Notes: a model not told the origin generated them from the sequence alone. 13,105 nt of DNA from Corynebacterium frankenforstense (GCF_030211955.1 NZ_JASODI010000031.1:1-13105); one strand, 5' to 3'. Counted from the first letter of the stretch, positions 1 to 7,467 are shown. Numbers and translations: made by a program.

Positions 1-615
1 AGTCCTCGGCGGAGCAACCCCACGTGAGATACTCCAGCAAATATTCAATCGTGGCGCATTAACCGCTTGATCCCGCCGCCGACTGTTGACTTCTTCGTGT
101 TCGCCTTTCTCGATCACCTCGCCGTCTGCATCTTTGACCGCGTCTTTCAGTCCGCGATTGACCCGGGGGTGGGATGAGGTGACCTGCTCACCGGGCTCCA
201 GAAAACGATAGTCCGCGAACCTGCCTCCCCCGATCGCGCCCGTCCGCTTCGAGTCCCCGCCATAGATCTGGTTGAAGGTGCGGTCACCCCCGCCGTCGAT
301 CCTGGTGGTGAACCCGAAGTTGCGCGTGTTCTCCGGCGTGGTCGGATGCGGGTTAAAGGTCCAGGTGGTCACGCCGTTCGCGTCACGCTCGCTGTCGCTG
401 GTCCTGCTGTTCAGGGAGACCGTGCAGTCGCCGGCGCGCAGCGCGGAAACCTTCTGGTCGGCGACGCTGATGGCCTCATCCCTGAGTGACGCTGCGGCGG
501 CGGGGGCGACGAGCCCGGAAAGCGGCGAATCCGGCACGACGACCGCGCCGGCTATGGCGACGGTCAACGCCGACAGGACCGCCATCCCGGAACGGGCCCG
601 GTAACGGAACTTCAT
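1..615 (-). CDS. Exported protein of unknown function, N-terminal part
   Basis: An open frame of 205 codons starts at ATG 615 and runs off the left edge with no stop. The start is supported by GAGGAAA about 7 nt upstream. Residues 1-42 look like a Sec signal peptide: MKFRYRAR is basic, followed by a hydrophobic stretch (about residues 11-29) and an alanine-rich end near residues 38-43 suited to signal peptidase I. The mature part is polar and rich in Gly, Asp, Thr and Arg, with one Cys near residue 67 and a second near residue 190. No membrane segment follows, so it is probably secreted or attached to the cell envelope by a C-terminus outside the window. I do not recognise the family. The last 20 or so codons before the edge have poor GC at third positions, while another frame looks better there, so a frameshift near the edge is possible. 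The gene has its own promoter and is probably not part of the recR block. Confidence 0.75.
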   Translation of the reverse strand, partial: MKFRYRARSGMAVLSALTVAIAGAVVVPDSPLSGLVAPAAAASLRDEAISVADQKVSALRAGDCTVSLNSRTSDSERDANGVTTWTFNPHPTTPENTRNFGFTTRIDGGGDRTFNQIYGGDSKRTGAIGGGRFADYRFLEPGEQVTSSHPRVNRGLKDAVKDADGEVIEKGEHEEVNSRRRDQAVNAPRLNICWSISRGVAPPRT

Positions 616-645
616 ATTGATTTTCCTCAGCTTTCTGCACGGATC

Positions 646-732
646 CTGCCGGTAGACCCGGCGACACCGCTCCGTAGTCGGTGGTGAAGGTCTCTCACTT
701 CCCCATCTCTAAGGATTTAATTCTACCGGCAG
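646..732. repeat. 11-bp inverted repeat pair flanking leader and -10 box
   Basis: CTGCCGGTAGA at 646-656 is the exact reverse complement of TCTACCGGCAG at 722-732, 65 bp apart. The right arm covers the -10 box of the exported-protein promoter and the left arm lies in its leader. I see no flanking target-site duplication, so a transposon remnant is not favoured over a pair of regulator sites. Confidence 0.6.
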
Positions 733-748
733 CATAAGCCCAGCTCAA
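720..748 (-). promoter_or_regulatory. SigA-type promoter of the exported-protein gene
   Basis: Read on the minus strand, TTGAGC (743-748) and TAGAAT (720-725) are separated by exactly 17 bp. Transcription would start near 713, giving a 5' leader of about 98 nt before ATG 615. The -10 box overlaps one arm of an 11-bp inverted repeat. This is a motif match only. Confidence 0.6.
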
Positions 749-856
749 GTGGGTGCCAAGGATTCATTGCAATCTTTCACAGCTCCCGCACAGTTCGTGA
801 CCGTTCCCCCCACCTGCCACCACGCTGGCCCGACAGCGCGCCGAATCCCCCGCCGA

Positions 857-889
857 CCGCTCAGCCCGCCGGGCCGCTCAACCCGCCGG
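857..889. repeat. Two tandem 16-bp imperfect direct repeats after recR
   Basis: Positions 857-872 and 874-889 are identical at 15 of 16 positions and one base apart. They lie directly after the recR stop codon. I see no U-rich tract and so no clear terminator. The rest of the recR to exported-gene gap (616-890) holds the promoter and inverted repeat described separately and no gene that I can see. Confidence 0.5.
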
Positions 890-890
890 C

Positions 891-1547
891 TCAAACCGTC
901 AGGCGCCCCGACAGCGCGCGCGAGAGCGTCAGCTCGTCGACGAACTCGAGGTCGCCGCCCAGCGGCATGCCCGAGGCCAGCTTGGAGATCTTCAGCCCCG
1001 GGAAGTCTCGCAGCAGGCGCACCAGGTAGGAGGCCGTGGCCTCGCCCTCGGTGTTCGGGTCGGTGGCCAGGATGACCTCGGAGACCTCCGGGGTGGCCTC
1101 GTAGACGGGCGCCTCCGGGGTGGACTCCGCGGTCTCGCGGTCCGGCAGCACCCCGCCGATGCGCTGCAGCAGCTGCGAGATGTTCAGCTCGCGCGGGCCG
1201 ACGTTGGCCAGCGGGTCGAGCGCCCCACCGAGCACGTGGTAGCGCCCCTCGAACTCGCCGGTGCGCTCGATGACCTGGATGTCTTTGGGCTCCTCGACCA
1301 CGCAGATCACGGAGGCGTCGCGCGTGGAGTCCGCGCAGATGCGGCAGACGTCGTCGGCGGAGATGTTGCGGCAGATCCGGCAGAAGCTGACCCCGTCGCG
1401 GACCGCCGTGAGCGCCGTGGTCAGCCGGCTGATGTCCTCCGGCTCGACGCGCAGCAGGTGGAAGGCGATGCGCTGCGCGGACTTCGGGCCAACCCCGGGC
1501 AGCCGCGAGAGTTCGTCGATGAGGTCCTGCAACGGTCCTTCGAACAC
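891..1547 (-). CDS. recR: Recombination mediator protein RecR
   Basis: RecR works with RecO (and RecF) to load RecA on gapped single-stranded DNA in the cytoplasm. The 218-residue product has the full family layout: a helix-hairpin-helix with [17 protein letters not shown] at residues 16-32, a four-cysteine zinc finger (C56, C59, C68, C71), and a Toprim domain from about residue 79 (VICVVEEP) through ATDPNTEGE at 161-169. The C-terminus is conserved ([23 protein letters not shown]). A short insertion rich in Glu and Pro (about 136-155) within Toprim is, as I recall, common in corynebacteria. I chose GTG at 1547 because AAAGGAT lies 6 nt upstream and the protein then begins FEGPLQDLI, like its homologues. 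An upstream in-frame start at 1622 adds 25 residues without family resemblance. It is the last gene of the minus-strand block, 123 bp after ybaB. Confidence 0.95.
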   Translation of the reverse strand: MFEGPLQDLIDELSRLPGVGPKSAQRIAFHLLRVEPEDISRLTTALTAVRDGVSFCRICRNISADDVCRICADSTRDASVICVVEEPKDIQVIERTGEFEGRYHVLGGALDPLANVGPRELNISQLLQRIGGVLPDRETAESTPEAPVYEATPEVSEVILATDPNTEGEATASYLVRLLRDFPGLKISKLASGMPLGGDLEFVDELTLSRALSGRLTV

Positions 1548-1610
1548 GGGCGATCCTTTCCTTCCTCCGGAACCACACAAGTGTAATGCGCCGCAACGAC
1601 GCAACAGGAA

Positions 1611-1648
1611 GCCCCCGCCCACGGCGCGGCACGCGCGCGGACGGGGGC
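1611..1648 (-). terminator. GC-rich hairpin between ybaB and recR
   Basis: On the minus strand, GCCCCCGTCC (1639-1648) can pair with GGGCGGGGGC (1611-1620) over 10 bp, including one G-U pair, and is followed by TTCCTGTT. The U tract is poor, so this may be a weak terminator, an attenuator or an RNA-stability hairpin between ybaB and recR. Confidence 0.35.
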
Positions 1649-1670
1649 CGACGGGACGTCGGCAAGCTCC

Positions 1671-2039
1671 CTAGCCGAACAGGTTGGAGACGGCGTCGCC
1701 CTCCGGGCCGGAGCCCGGGGTCAGCGGGCCGAGCTTCTCCTGGGCCAGCTTGCCGATCTTGTCGTGGCCGTCGGCGAAGGCGCCCTGAATGAGGTCCTGC
1801 AGGGTCTCGACGTCCTCCGGGTCGACCACCTTCGGGTCGATCTTGACGCCGCGGACCTCGCCGCCGCCGGTGAGCGTGATCTCCACGAGGCCGTTGCCCG
1901 CGGAGCCGACGAGCTCGGTGGCGAGAATCTCCTGCTGGGCGGCCTGGAGCTGCTGCTGCATCTCCTGGGCCTGCTGCAGGATCGACTGCATGTCGGGCAT
2001 CTCCTGGTTGGGCTGGTCCTGCGGGGTGGGCTGGTTCAC
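1671..2039 (-). CDS. ybaB: YbaB/EbfC family nucleoid-associated protein
   Basis: YbaB/EbfC proteins are small dimeric DNA-binding proteins found at the nucleoid and are almost always encoded between dnaX and recR, as here. The product is 122 residues, slightly longer than the usual 100-110 because of a polar N-terminal tail rich in Gln and Pro. The family core is clear: a first helix with MQSILQQAQEMQQQLQAAQ, then ATELVGSAGNGLVEITLTGGGEVRGVKIDP, then the VDPEDVETLQDLIQGAFADG helix. The C-terminal tail is flexible (LTPGSGPEGDAVSNLFG). I chose GTG at 2039 because AGGAAGG sits 7 nt upstream. In-frame starts at 2066 (ATG) and 2084 (GTG) lack a good ribosome-binding site, and the one at 2084 abuts a possible -10 box. 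The family assignment is firm; the start is an inference. Confidence 0.9.
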   Translation of the reverse strand: MNQPTPQDQPNQEMPDMQSILQQAQEMQQQLQAAQQEILATELVGSAGNGLVEITLTGGGEVRGVKIDPKVVDPEDVETLQDLIQGAFADGHDKIGKLAQEKLGPLTPGSGPEGDAVSNLFG

Positions 2040-2084
2040 GGTCGCACCTTCCTGGCTCGGGTTCATCGTGTCTTTGACGGGCAC

Positions 2085-2090
2085 AGTCTA
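2085..2090 (-). promoter_or_regulatory. Possible -10 box upstream of ybaB
   Basis: TAGACT on the minus strand lies 46 nt before the chosen ybaB start. No convincing -35 hexamer is seen. If used, it would let ybaB-recR be transcribed separately from dnaX. A small hairpin, CACCCC/GGGGTG with a four-base loop, lies at 2114-2129 between it and the dnaX stop. Confidence 0.3.
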
Positions 2091-2147
2091 CCGTTCCCCC
2101 GGCGCGCCCGCGCCACCCCTGCGGGGGTGTGCGGTCGCGCCAGGCGG

Positions 2148-5100
2148 TCACATCGGCTTGGCGCCGAGCTCCTTGCTGAGCAGCTCCATCGCCAGCGTCA
2201 TCGCGTCGCGGCGGTCCAGGTTGCCCGGCTGCAGCGACGCCTCGCGCATCATGTCCTCTTCCTCGGCGCGCTGGTCGTAGGGCGCGGGCGGGGTGCCTGC
2301 AGGACCGCCGGGGCCGCCGTAGTCCATGGGGTCCGGCGGCGGGGGCACGTCGTCGTCCATCGGCTCGGGCGGCGGCGGCACGTCGCGCAGGCCCCCGCCG
2401 CCGCCGAAGCGCCGGCCCTGCGCGGGGCGTCCCCGGCCGTTGCCGGCGTGCGGCACGCGCAGCTTGCGCCCGCCGCGCAACGAGATCACGCGGGCCTCGG
2501 TGTCGTCGCCTCCGCTTGCCGACGTCCCGGCGCCCGCCGTCGGCGTCCCGTTCGGCGTCGGCGCGGGGGCGGGCACGCTGCGCGTGCCCGGGGTGGCGTC
2601 GGCGCGCGGTGCCGTCGGGGCTGCCGTGTTCTGCGGGGTCGGGCCGTTTTGTGGCGCGTTCGCGGGCGGGGTCGGCTGAGCGGTCGGGCCGGGCTGGCCG
2701 GGCTGACCTTGCCGGCCGGCCTGGTCGGCGGGCTGAGCGGACGCGTTCGGGCCCCGGGCCCCCGCCGCCGCGGCGCCCGCGACGTGACCGCCGGGCGTCT
2801 CGTCGCTACCGCCGAGCGCGGCGGGCTCGCCCCACACCGGGGCGGCCGGCTGGGTCTGCTGCGGCTGGCGCTGCGTCTGCTGCGGCCGGTTCTGCGCAGG
2901 CTGCTGCGGCGCCTGGGGCTGATTCTGCGCAGGCTGTTCTGCCCGGGACGCAGGCTGCTCCTGAGAATGCTCAGGCTCTACCGCCAGCTGCTGCTCTGCT
3001 GCAGGCTCCGGGGTCCGCCCGGGCGTGGACCCCGCGGACTCCGCAGACGCTGCGGGTTCCTCAGACTCTGCGGGCTCGGCCGGTTCCGACTGCTCCGCCT
3101 GCTCGGGGTGCTGTTCCTGCTCGGCCTGCTGCACCCGGGCAGACTGCTCCTGCGCGGGCTGCTGTTCCTGTCGTTCAGCGGCCGGGTTTACCCCGGGTTC
3201 GCCGCCCTCCGCGGAGTCATCCTCGTGGGTGCTGTCCGAGGACGGCGCCTGGTGCTCGCGCGCGGTCGTCTGCGGCTGCCACGCCGGCTGCGGGGTCGCC
3301 GGCGCGCTGAACCCGGCGGCGACCGGGTCGGTGCCCACCTGGCACTGGACGGCCAGCGGGCGGCCGAACTCCTCGGTGAAGGCCGCGGCGATGTCCTTGT
3401 TGTTGCTCTCGGCGTTCACGCGCGAGGCCAGCGCCCCGGTGTTGTGGCCGAGGTAGACCGTGCCCTCGCGCACGCCGAGGACGGTGGCCTCGGTGAGCAT
3501 GATCTGGGCGATGTGGTTGCGCTTGCCCACGTCGTGGCGGACCTGGCCCCACCGGCGGCGGACCGCCTCAGTGAGCTCCTCGTCCGAGGCGTCCTCGCCC
3601 GGCAGCTCGTCGTCGTTCTGCACGGCGGGCTTCGCCGCGGCCGGGGCGGCGGGCTCGGCCTGCGCCTCCGGCGCGGACGGTGCCGCCGGTGCGGCGTCCT
3701 GCGGCTCCGGGGCCTCCGGAGTCTCGGGCGCGGAGTCGGCGGCAGTCTCAGCCTGCGACTGCGGTGCAGGCTCAGCTGCGCCCTGCGGCTGCGGCGACTG
3801 CGCCGCCTGCTCAGCGGCGGGCCGGGCCTGCGGGGCGGGCTCGGGAGCCGCGGCGGATTCCTGGGATTCAGCAGGCCGGACCTGGGACTCGGCAGCGGGC
3901 GCGGCCTCGGGGGCCGGTGCCTGCTGGCCCTGCTCCTGCGCAGGAGCCTGTGGCTGAGCCTGAGACTGAGCCTGCTGCTCCTGCGGCTGCGCAGGCTGCT
4001 GCGACGGCACCCGGCGCTGCGGAACCTCCGGGCGCTCGGGACGCTCGGAGCGGTCCTGCGAGCGCGCGGCCTGGGCACGCGCGATGGCCTCGCGGGCCGC
4101 CTGGGAACCGCGGCTGCCGCGCACCGGCGCCTGGCTCGTGGACCCGCCCGTGGCCTCGTGCGGGGCGTAGCCCGGGTTGTGCCCGCCGGGCTGACCGGCG
4201 CCGGCGGTGGCACCCCCGCTAGCTGGACCGGCGGCGGCACCGGCGCCCGCACCGCCACCGGCCGCGGCGACGCCGTGACCGGTGCCCGCGGCCTGCGCGG
4301 TGATCATCAGGTGCGCCAGCAGGATCTCCAGCAGCAGGCGCGGCGAGGTCGCGCCCTTCATCTCCGGCATCCGCTCGTTGATCTGGTCGGCGAGCTCCGC
4401 GATCCCGGTCGGGCTGAACATGCCCGCCTGGGCGCTGAGCACCTCCGCGCGCCCCGCGGGCGCCTCCACCAGGCCCATGTCGAAGGCCTCCGGCACCGTC
4501 TGGATGACCATCAGGTCGCGCATCCGGTCCAGCAGGTCGACCACGAAGCGCCGCGGCTCGATGCCGCTCTCGATGACGTCGTCGACCGTGGAGAACAACC
4601 GTGCGCCGTCGCCGGCGGCCAGGGCCTCCACGGTGGCGTCGAGGAGCGTGAAGTCGGTCAGGCCCAGCAACGGCTGCACCTTCTCGTAGGTGACGTGGCC
4701 GTCGCCCGAGCCACCGATGAGCTGGTCCATGATCGACAGCGAGTCACGGGGGCTGCCGCCGCCGGCCTGGATGACCAGCGGGTAGACCGCGTCCTCGACC
4801 GTCACCCCCTCGGCGGCGGTGACCTGCTGCAGCAGCCCGCGCATCGCCTGCGGGGTCAGCAGCCGGAACGGGTAGTTGTGGGTGCGCGAGCGGATGGTGC
4901 CGATGACCTTCTCCGGCTCCGTCGTCGCGAAGATGAAGATCAGGTGCTCCGGCGGCTCCTCGACCACCTTGAGCAGCGCGTTGGCGCCCGCCCCGGAGAT
5001 CATGTGGCACTCGTCGATGATGTAGACGCGGTAGCGCGACTCCGCCGGGGCGAACATCGCCCGCTCGCGCAGTTCACGCATGTCCTCGACACTGCCCTGG

Positions 5101-5387
5101 CTGGCCGCGTCCAGTTCCGTGACGTCCAGGTTGCCCGGCCCGCCCGGCGCCAGCGCGCGGCAGGACTCACACTCCCCGCACGGTGTCGAGGTCGGCCCGT
5201 TGACGCAGTTCAGCGAGCGCGCCAGGATGCGCGCCGAGGACGTCTTTCCGCAGCCGCGCGGGCCGGAGAACAGGTACGCGTGGTTGATCCGGCCGCTGTC
5301 GAGCGCGGCGCTCAGCGGCTTGGTGACCTGGTCCTGGCCCACAACCTCTGCGAAGGTGGCGGGGCGGTACTTGCGGTAGAGCGACAC
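2148..5387 (-). CDS. dnaX: DNA polymerase III subunits gamma and tau (clamp loader)
   Basis: DnaX is the AAA+ ATPase motor that opens and loads the beta clamp and ties the polymerases to the helicase. The AAA+ module is intact: LYRKYRPATFAEVVGQ (residues 3-18), Walker A GPRGCGKT (42-49), zinc cysteines 61, 70, 73 and 76, Walker B VYIIDECH (121-128), sensor-1 FATTEPEKV (153-161) and the SRT arginine (167-169). The collar domain ends near residue 363. A second folded region spans about 590-690 (EEL...RRRWGQVRHDV...HNTGALASRVN). Two very long linkers rich in Pro, Gln, Ala and Glu fill about 364-588 and 695-1040. The C-terminus is MTLAMELLSKELGAKPM. At 1079 residues it is much longer than the E. 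coli protein (643). I noticed no A-rich slippery site for making gamma by frameshift. The start is GTG 5387, only 9 bp after the preceding gene, with a weak Shine-Dalgarno sequence, so translational coupling is likely. Confidence 0.95.
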   Translation of the reverse strand: MSLYRKYRPATFAEVVGQDQVTKPLSAALDSGRINHAYLFSGPRGCGKTSSARILARSLNCVNGPTSTPCGECESCRALAPGGPGNLDVTELDAASQGSVEDMRELRERAMFAPAESRYRVYIIDECHMISGAGANALLKVVEEPPEHLIFIFATTEPEKVIGTIRSRTHNYPFRLLTPQAMRGLLQQVTAAEGVTVEDAVYPLVIQAGGGSPRDSLSIMDQLIGGSGDGHVTYEKVQPLLGLTDFTLLDATVEALAAGDGARLFSTVDDVIESGIEPRRFVVDLLDRMRDLMVIQTVPEAFDMGLVEAPAGRAEVLSAQAGMFSPTGIAELADQINERMPEMKGATSPRLLLEILLAHLMITAQAAGTGHGVAAAGGGAGAGAAAGPASGGATAGAGQPGGHNPGYAPHEATGGSTSQAPVRGSRGSQAAREAIARAQAARSQDRSERPERPEVPQRRVPSQQPAQPQEQQAQSQAQPQAPAQEQGQQAPAPEAAPAAESQVRPAESQESAAAPEPAPQARPAAEQAAQSPQPQGAAEPAPQSQAETAADSAPETPEAPEPQDAAPAAPSAPEAQAEPAAPAAAKPAVQNDDELPGEDASDEELTEAVRRRWGQVRHDVGKRNHIAQIMLTEATVLGVREGTVYLGHNTGALASRVNAESNNKDIAAAFTEEFGRPLAVQCQVGTDPVAAGFSAPATPQPAWQPQTTAREHQAPSSDSTHEDDSAEGGEPGVNPAAERQEQQPAQEQSARVQQAEQEQHPEQAEQSEPAEPAESEEPAASAESAGSTPGRTPEPAAEQQLAVEPEHSQEQPASRAEQPAQNQPQAPQQPAQNRPQQTQRQPQQTQPAAPVWGEPAALGGSDETPGGHVAGAAAAGARGPNASAQPADQAGRQGQPGQPGPTAQPTPPANAPQNGPTPQNTAAPTAPRADATPGTRSVPAPAPTPNGTPTAGAGTSASGGDDTEARVISLRGGRKLRVPHAGNGRGRPAQGRRFGGGGGLRDVPPPPEPMDDDVPPPPDPMDYGGPGGPAGTPPAPYDQRAEEEDMMREASLQPGNLDRRDAMTLAMELLSKELGAKPM

Positions 5388-5396
5388 GCGCCCAGC

Positions 5397-6017
5397 CTAC
5401 CCAGCGGCCGGACCGCCGGCCGGGCGGGCCCAGTCCCCCGGATCCGCCCCGGTCAGGGCCAGCGCCTCGAGCAGGCGCTCCGGCCCGGCGGCCCGCGCCA
5501 GCTCCGCCTCGGCGTCGGTGACCATCACGACCTGCAGCACCGCGGTCAGCCGACCGCGCGAAGCGTCGGTGCCCTCCCCGTGGACGGTGCCGGGGGCCTC
5601 GTTGACCTGCGGGACCTGCCCGCCCCACACCGTCGGCGGGGCCAGCAGGCCGTGGCGCACGGTCGTCTCCCCTGCGAGCCCGGCACGGGCGGCCAGCCCG
5701 TCGAGGACGGTGCCCGGCTGCGCGGGCAGGCCGCCCTCGGCCAGCACCGCGGCGGCGGTGCCGACGACGCGCACGGCTGCCAGCGCGGCGTCGGAAATCG
5801 AGGCGGAACCCGCCACGGCCATTAGCTCGCAGCGCACGTCGACGCCCTGCTCGTCGGCGGCCGCAAGTCCCGTCTCGACGCGCGCGAAGTCGGTCGTGCA
5901 CGCCACGGCGTGGCCCTCGGCCTCCTGGAGGCCGACGCGGAAGTCGCCGCCGCGGGCGACCGTCAGCGGCGCCGGCAGGATGCCGTTGAGCCAGTCCAGG
6001 GTCTCGCGCGCGTCCAT
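5397..6017 (-). CDS. Conserved protein, suppressor-of-fused (SUFU)-like
   Basis: A 206-residue cytoplasmic protein with no signal peptide or membrane segment. The segment VRCELMAVAG (61-70) and the C-terminal stretch HGLLAPPTVWGGQVPQV (122-138) followed by RLTAVLQVVMVTDAEAELA (156-174) resemble, from memory, bacterial suppressor-of-fused domain proteins, which often end in a similar leucine-rich segment followed by TDAE. The biochemical role of these bacterial proteins is unknown. The N-terminal 45 residues show no motif that I recognise. ATG 6017 has GGAGAGG upstream. The gene lies 43 bp after aspT and 9 bp before dnaX on the same strand, so it is almost certainly co-transcribed with both. 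I recall a hypothetical gene in the same position (between aspT and dnaX) in C. glutamicum. The gene is certain; the family is a moderate-confidence recognition. Confidence 0.8.
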   Translation of the reverse strand: MDARETLDWLNGILPAPLTVARGGDFRVGLQEAEGHAVACTTDFARVETGLAAADEQGVDVRCELMAVAGSASISDAALAAVRVVGTAAAVLAEGGLPAQPGTVLDGLAARAGLAGETTVRHGLLAPPTVWGGQVPQVNEAPGTVHGEGTDASRGRLTAVLQVVMVTDAEAELARAAGPERLLEALALTGADPGDWARPAGGPAAG

Positions 6018-6060
6018 GCGCCTGCCTCTCCGCGCCGCGGGGCGCCGCCGGTTATCGGGG

Positions 6061-7332
6061 TTACTTGTCCAGCTTCTCCAGGGCCGCCAGCAGCACGCAG
6101 GTGGCCACGCCGTTCATGGCCTCCTCGAGCTCGTCGACCGGCGGCAGCGAGGGCGCCAGGCGGATGTTGCGGTCGTTCGGGTCCTGGTGCAGCGGGAAGG
6201 AGGAGCCCGCACCCGTCAGGGCGATGCCGGCGTTGCGGGCCAGTTCGACCACGCGGGCGGCGGTGCCGTCCATGACGTCCAGGGAGATGAAGTAGCCGCC
6301 GGTCGGCTTCGTCCAGGAGGCGACCTCGTACTCGCCGAGGCGGTCCTGCAGGATGTCGAGCACGGCCTTGAACTTCGGGGCCAGCGAGCCGGCGTGCTTG
6401 AGCATGACCGTGCGCACGCCCTCGGCGTCGCCGAAGTAACGAGCGTGGGCCAGCTGGTTGACCTTGTTCGGGCCGATGCCGCGCACCGAGGCGTGCGAGG
6501 CGTACCAGGACAGGTTCTCCGGCGAGGAGGCGAAGAAGGCCACGCCCGCGCCGGCGTGCGTGATCTTCGAGGTCGAGGCCATGAACCAGAAGCGGTTCGG
6601 GTTGCCGGCTTCCTCGGCGAAGCGGATGACGTTGTGGTTCTCGGGGAACTTATCGGTCAGGGTGTGCACGGCGTAGGCGTTGTCCCACACGATGCGGAAG
6701 TCCGGGGCGCCGGTCTCCATCTCGGCGAGCTGGCGGGCGACGTCCTCGGAGACCGTCACACCCGACGGGTTGGCGAAGACGGGCACCAGCCACATGCCCT
6801 TGACCTCGGGGGCACGGGCCAGCTCGCGCACGGCGTCCATGTCCGGGCCGTCCTCGTTGAGCGGGACCGGGATCAACTCGATGCCGAAGTGCTCGGTGAT
6901 GGTGAAGTGGCGGTCGTAGCCCGGCACCGGGCAGATCCACTTGACGTGCTCCTCGGCCGACCAGGGGCGCTCGGAGTCGTTGTTGCCGAAGATCCACGAC
7001 CAGCTGACCAGGTCGAACATGATGTTCAGGCTCGAGGAGTCCTCGGCGTAGATCAGCTCGACGGGCAGGTCCAGCAGCTCCGCCCAGATGGCGCGGATGT
7101 CCGGGATGCCCTTGAGGTTGCCGTAGTTGCGCACGTCCGAGCCGTCGGCGGCGGTGTACTCGCCGCGCCCCGGCAGGGCCAGCAGCTCGTCGGCGAAGTC
7201 CAGCTGCTCGGCCGACGGCTTGCCGCGGGTCAGATTCAGGTTGAGGTTCTTCGCCTTCAGGTCGTCGTACTCGGCGCGGACCTTCTCGGCGAGCTCCGTG
7301 AGCTTCTCGTCCGTCATGTCGGTGAGCGACAT
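6061..7332 (-). CDS. aspT: Aspartate aminotransferase, corynebacterial AspT type
   Basis: A PLP-dependent fold-type I aminotransferase that should interconvert aspartate plus 2-oxoglutarate with oxaloacetate plus glutamate, feeding the aspartate-family amino acids. The 423-residue protein contains NLNLTRGKPS (31-40, substrate-side segment), YGNLKGIPDIRAIWAELL (70-87), the cofactor motif VFANPSG with N188, the aspartate D217 of VWDNAY that binds the pyridine nitrogen, the Schiff-base lysine K256 in STSKITHAGAG, and the carboxylate-binding arginine R391 in NIRLAPSLP. Sequence and length match the divergent aminotransferase subgroup found in Corynebacterium rather than the E. coli AspC type. ATG 7332 has GAGGG 4 nt upstream. 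It heads the minus-strand block, and its leader carries a tandem duplication and a palindrome that look regulatory. It encodes metabolism although the rest of the block concerns DNA, so their association may reflect old synteny rather than a shared task. Confidence 0.92.
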   Translation of the reverse strand: MSLTDMTDEKLTELAEKVRAEYDDLKAKNLNLNLTRGKPSAEQLDFADELLALPGRGEYTAADGSDVRNYGNLKGIPDIRAIWAELLDLPVELIYAEDSSSLNIMFDLVSWSWIFGNNDSERPWSAEEHVKWICPVPGYDRHFTITEHFGIELIPVPLNEDGPDMDAVRELARAPEVKGMWLVPVFANPSGVTVSEDVARQLAEMETGAPDFRIVWDNAYAVHTLTDKFPENHNVIRFAEEAGNPNRFWFMASTSKITHAGAGVAFFASSPENLSWYASHASVRGIGPNKVNQLAHARYFGDAEGVRTVMLKHAGSLAPKFKAVLDILQDRLGEYEVASWTKPTGGYFISLDVMDGTAARVVELARNAGIALTGAGSSFPLHQDPNDRNIRLAPSLPPVDELEEAMNGVATCVLLAALEKLDK

Positions 7333-7356
7333 AGTCCCTCAGATTCCTTCCCCGCG

Positions 7357-7372
7357 CCGCGTGCGCACGCGG
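7357..7372. repeat. Perfect 16-bp palindrome in the aspT leader
   Basis: CCGCGTGCGCACGCGG is its own reverse complement. It starts 25 bp upstream of the aspT start codon and directly abuts the tandem repeats at 7373-7404. It could be a dimeric regulator site or an RNA hairpin just before the Shine-Dalgarno region. Confidence 0.65.
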
Positions 7373-7404
7373 TTGTCGTGTCGGATCATTGTCGTGTCGG
7401 ATCA
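7373..7404. repeat. Perfect tandem duplication, two 16-bp units
   Basis: TTGTCGTGTCGGATCA occurs twice in direct succession (7373-7388 and 7389-7404), followed by a partial third match, GTTGTGTGG. It lies in the aspT upstream region next to a palindrome. Two adjacent copies suggest binding sites on the DNA or a recent slippage event. Confidence 0.8.
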
Positions 7405-7461
7405 GTTGTGTGGTTCTGCGTGTCGCGCGCCACCCGGAGGCCGCGCGCGTCGCGCCCACAC

Positions 7462-7467
7462 ATCGTA
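7462..7467 (-). promoter_or_regulatory. Possible -10 box for the aspT operon
   Basis: TACGAT on the minus strand would start transcription near 7455 and give a leader of about 120 nt containing the tandem repeat and palindrome. A 10-bp palindrome, GGGTGCACCC (7482-7491), lies where the -35 box should be, and no good -35 is visible. Other start sites are possible. Confidence 0.3.

Noticed and set aside
745..2151. Minus-strand open frame of 468 codons across recR and ybaB
   Set aside because: It is out of frame with both genes, is Arg/Gly/Ala-rich shadow sequence, and crosses their intergenic region.
1764..5825. Plus-strand open frame of 1353 codons
   Set aside because: It lies antisense to dnaX, ybaB and the SUFU-like gene, which have clear family motifs. 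It is rich in Arg, Leu and Gly, as expected for a shadow frame in high-GC DNA, and has no recognisable domain.
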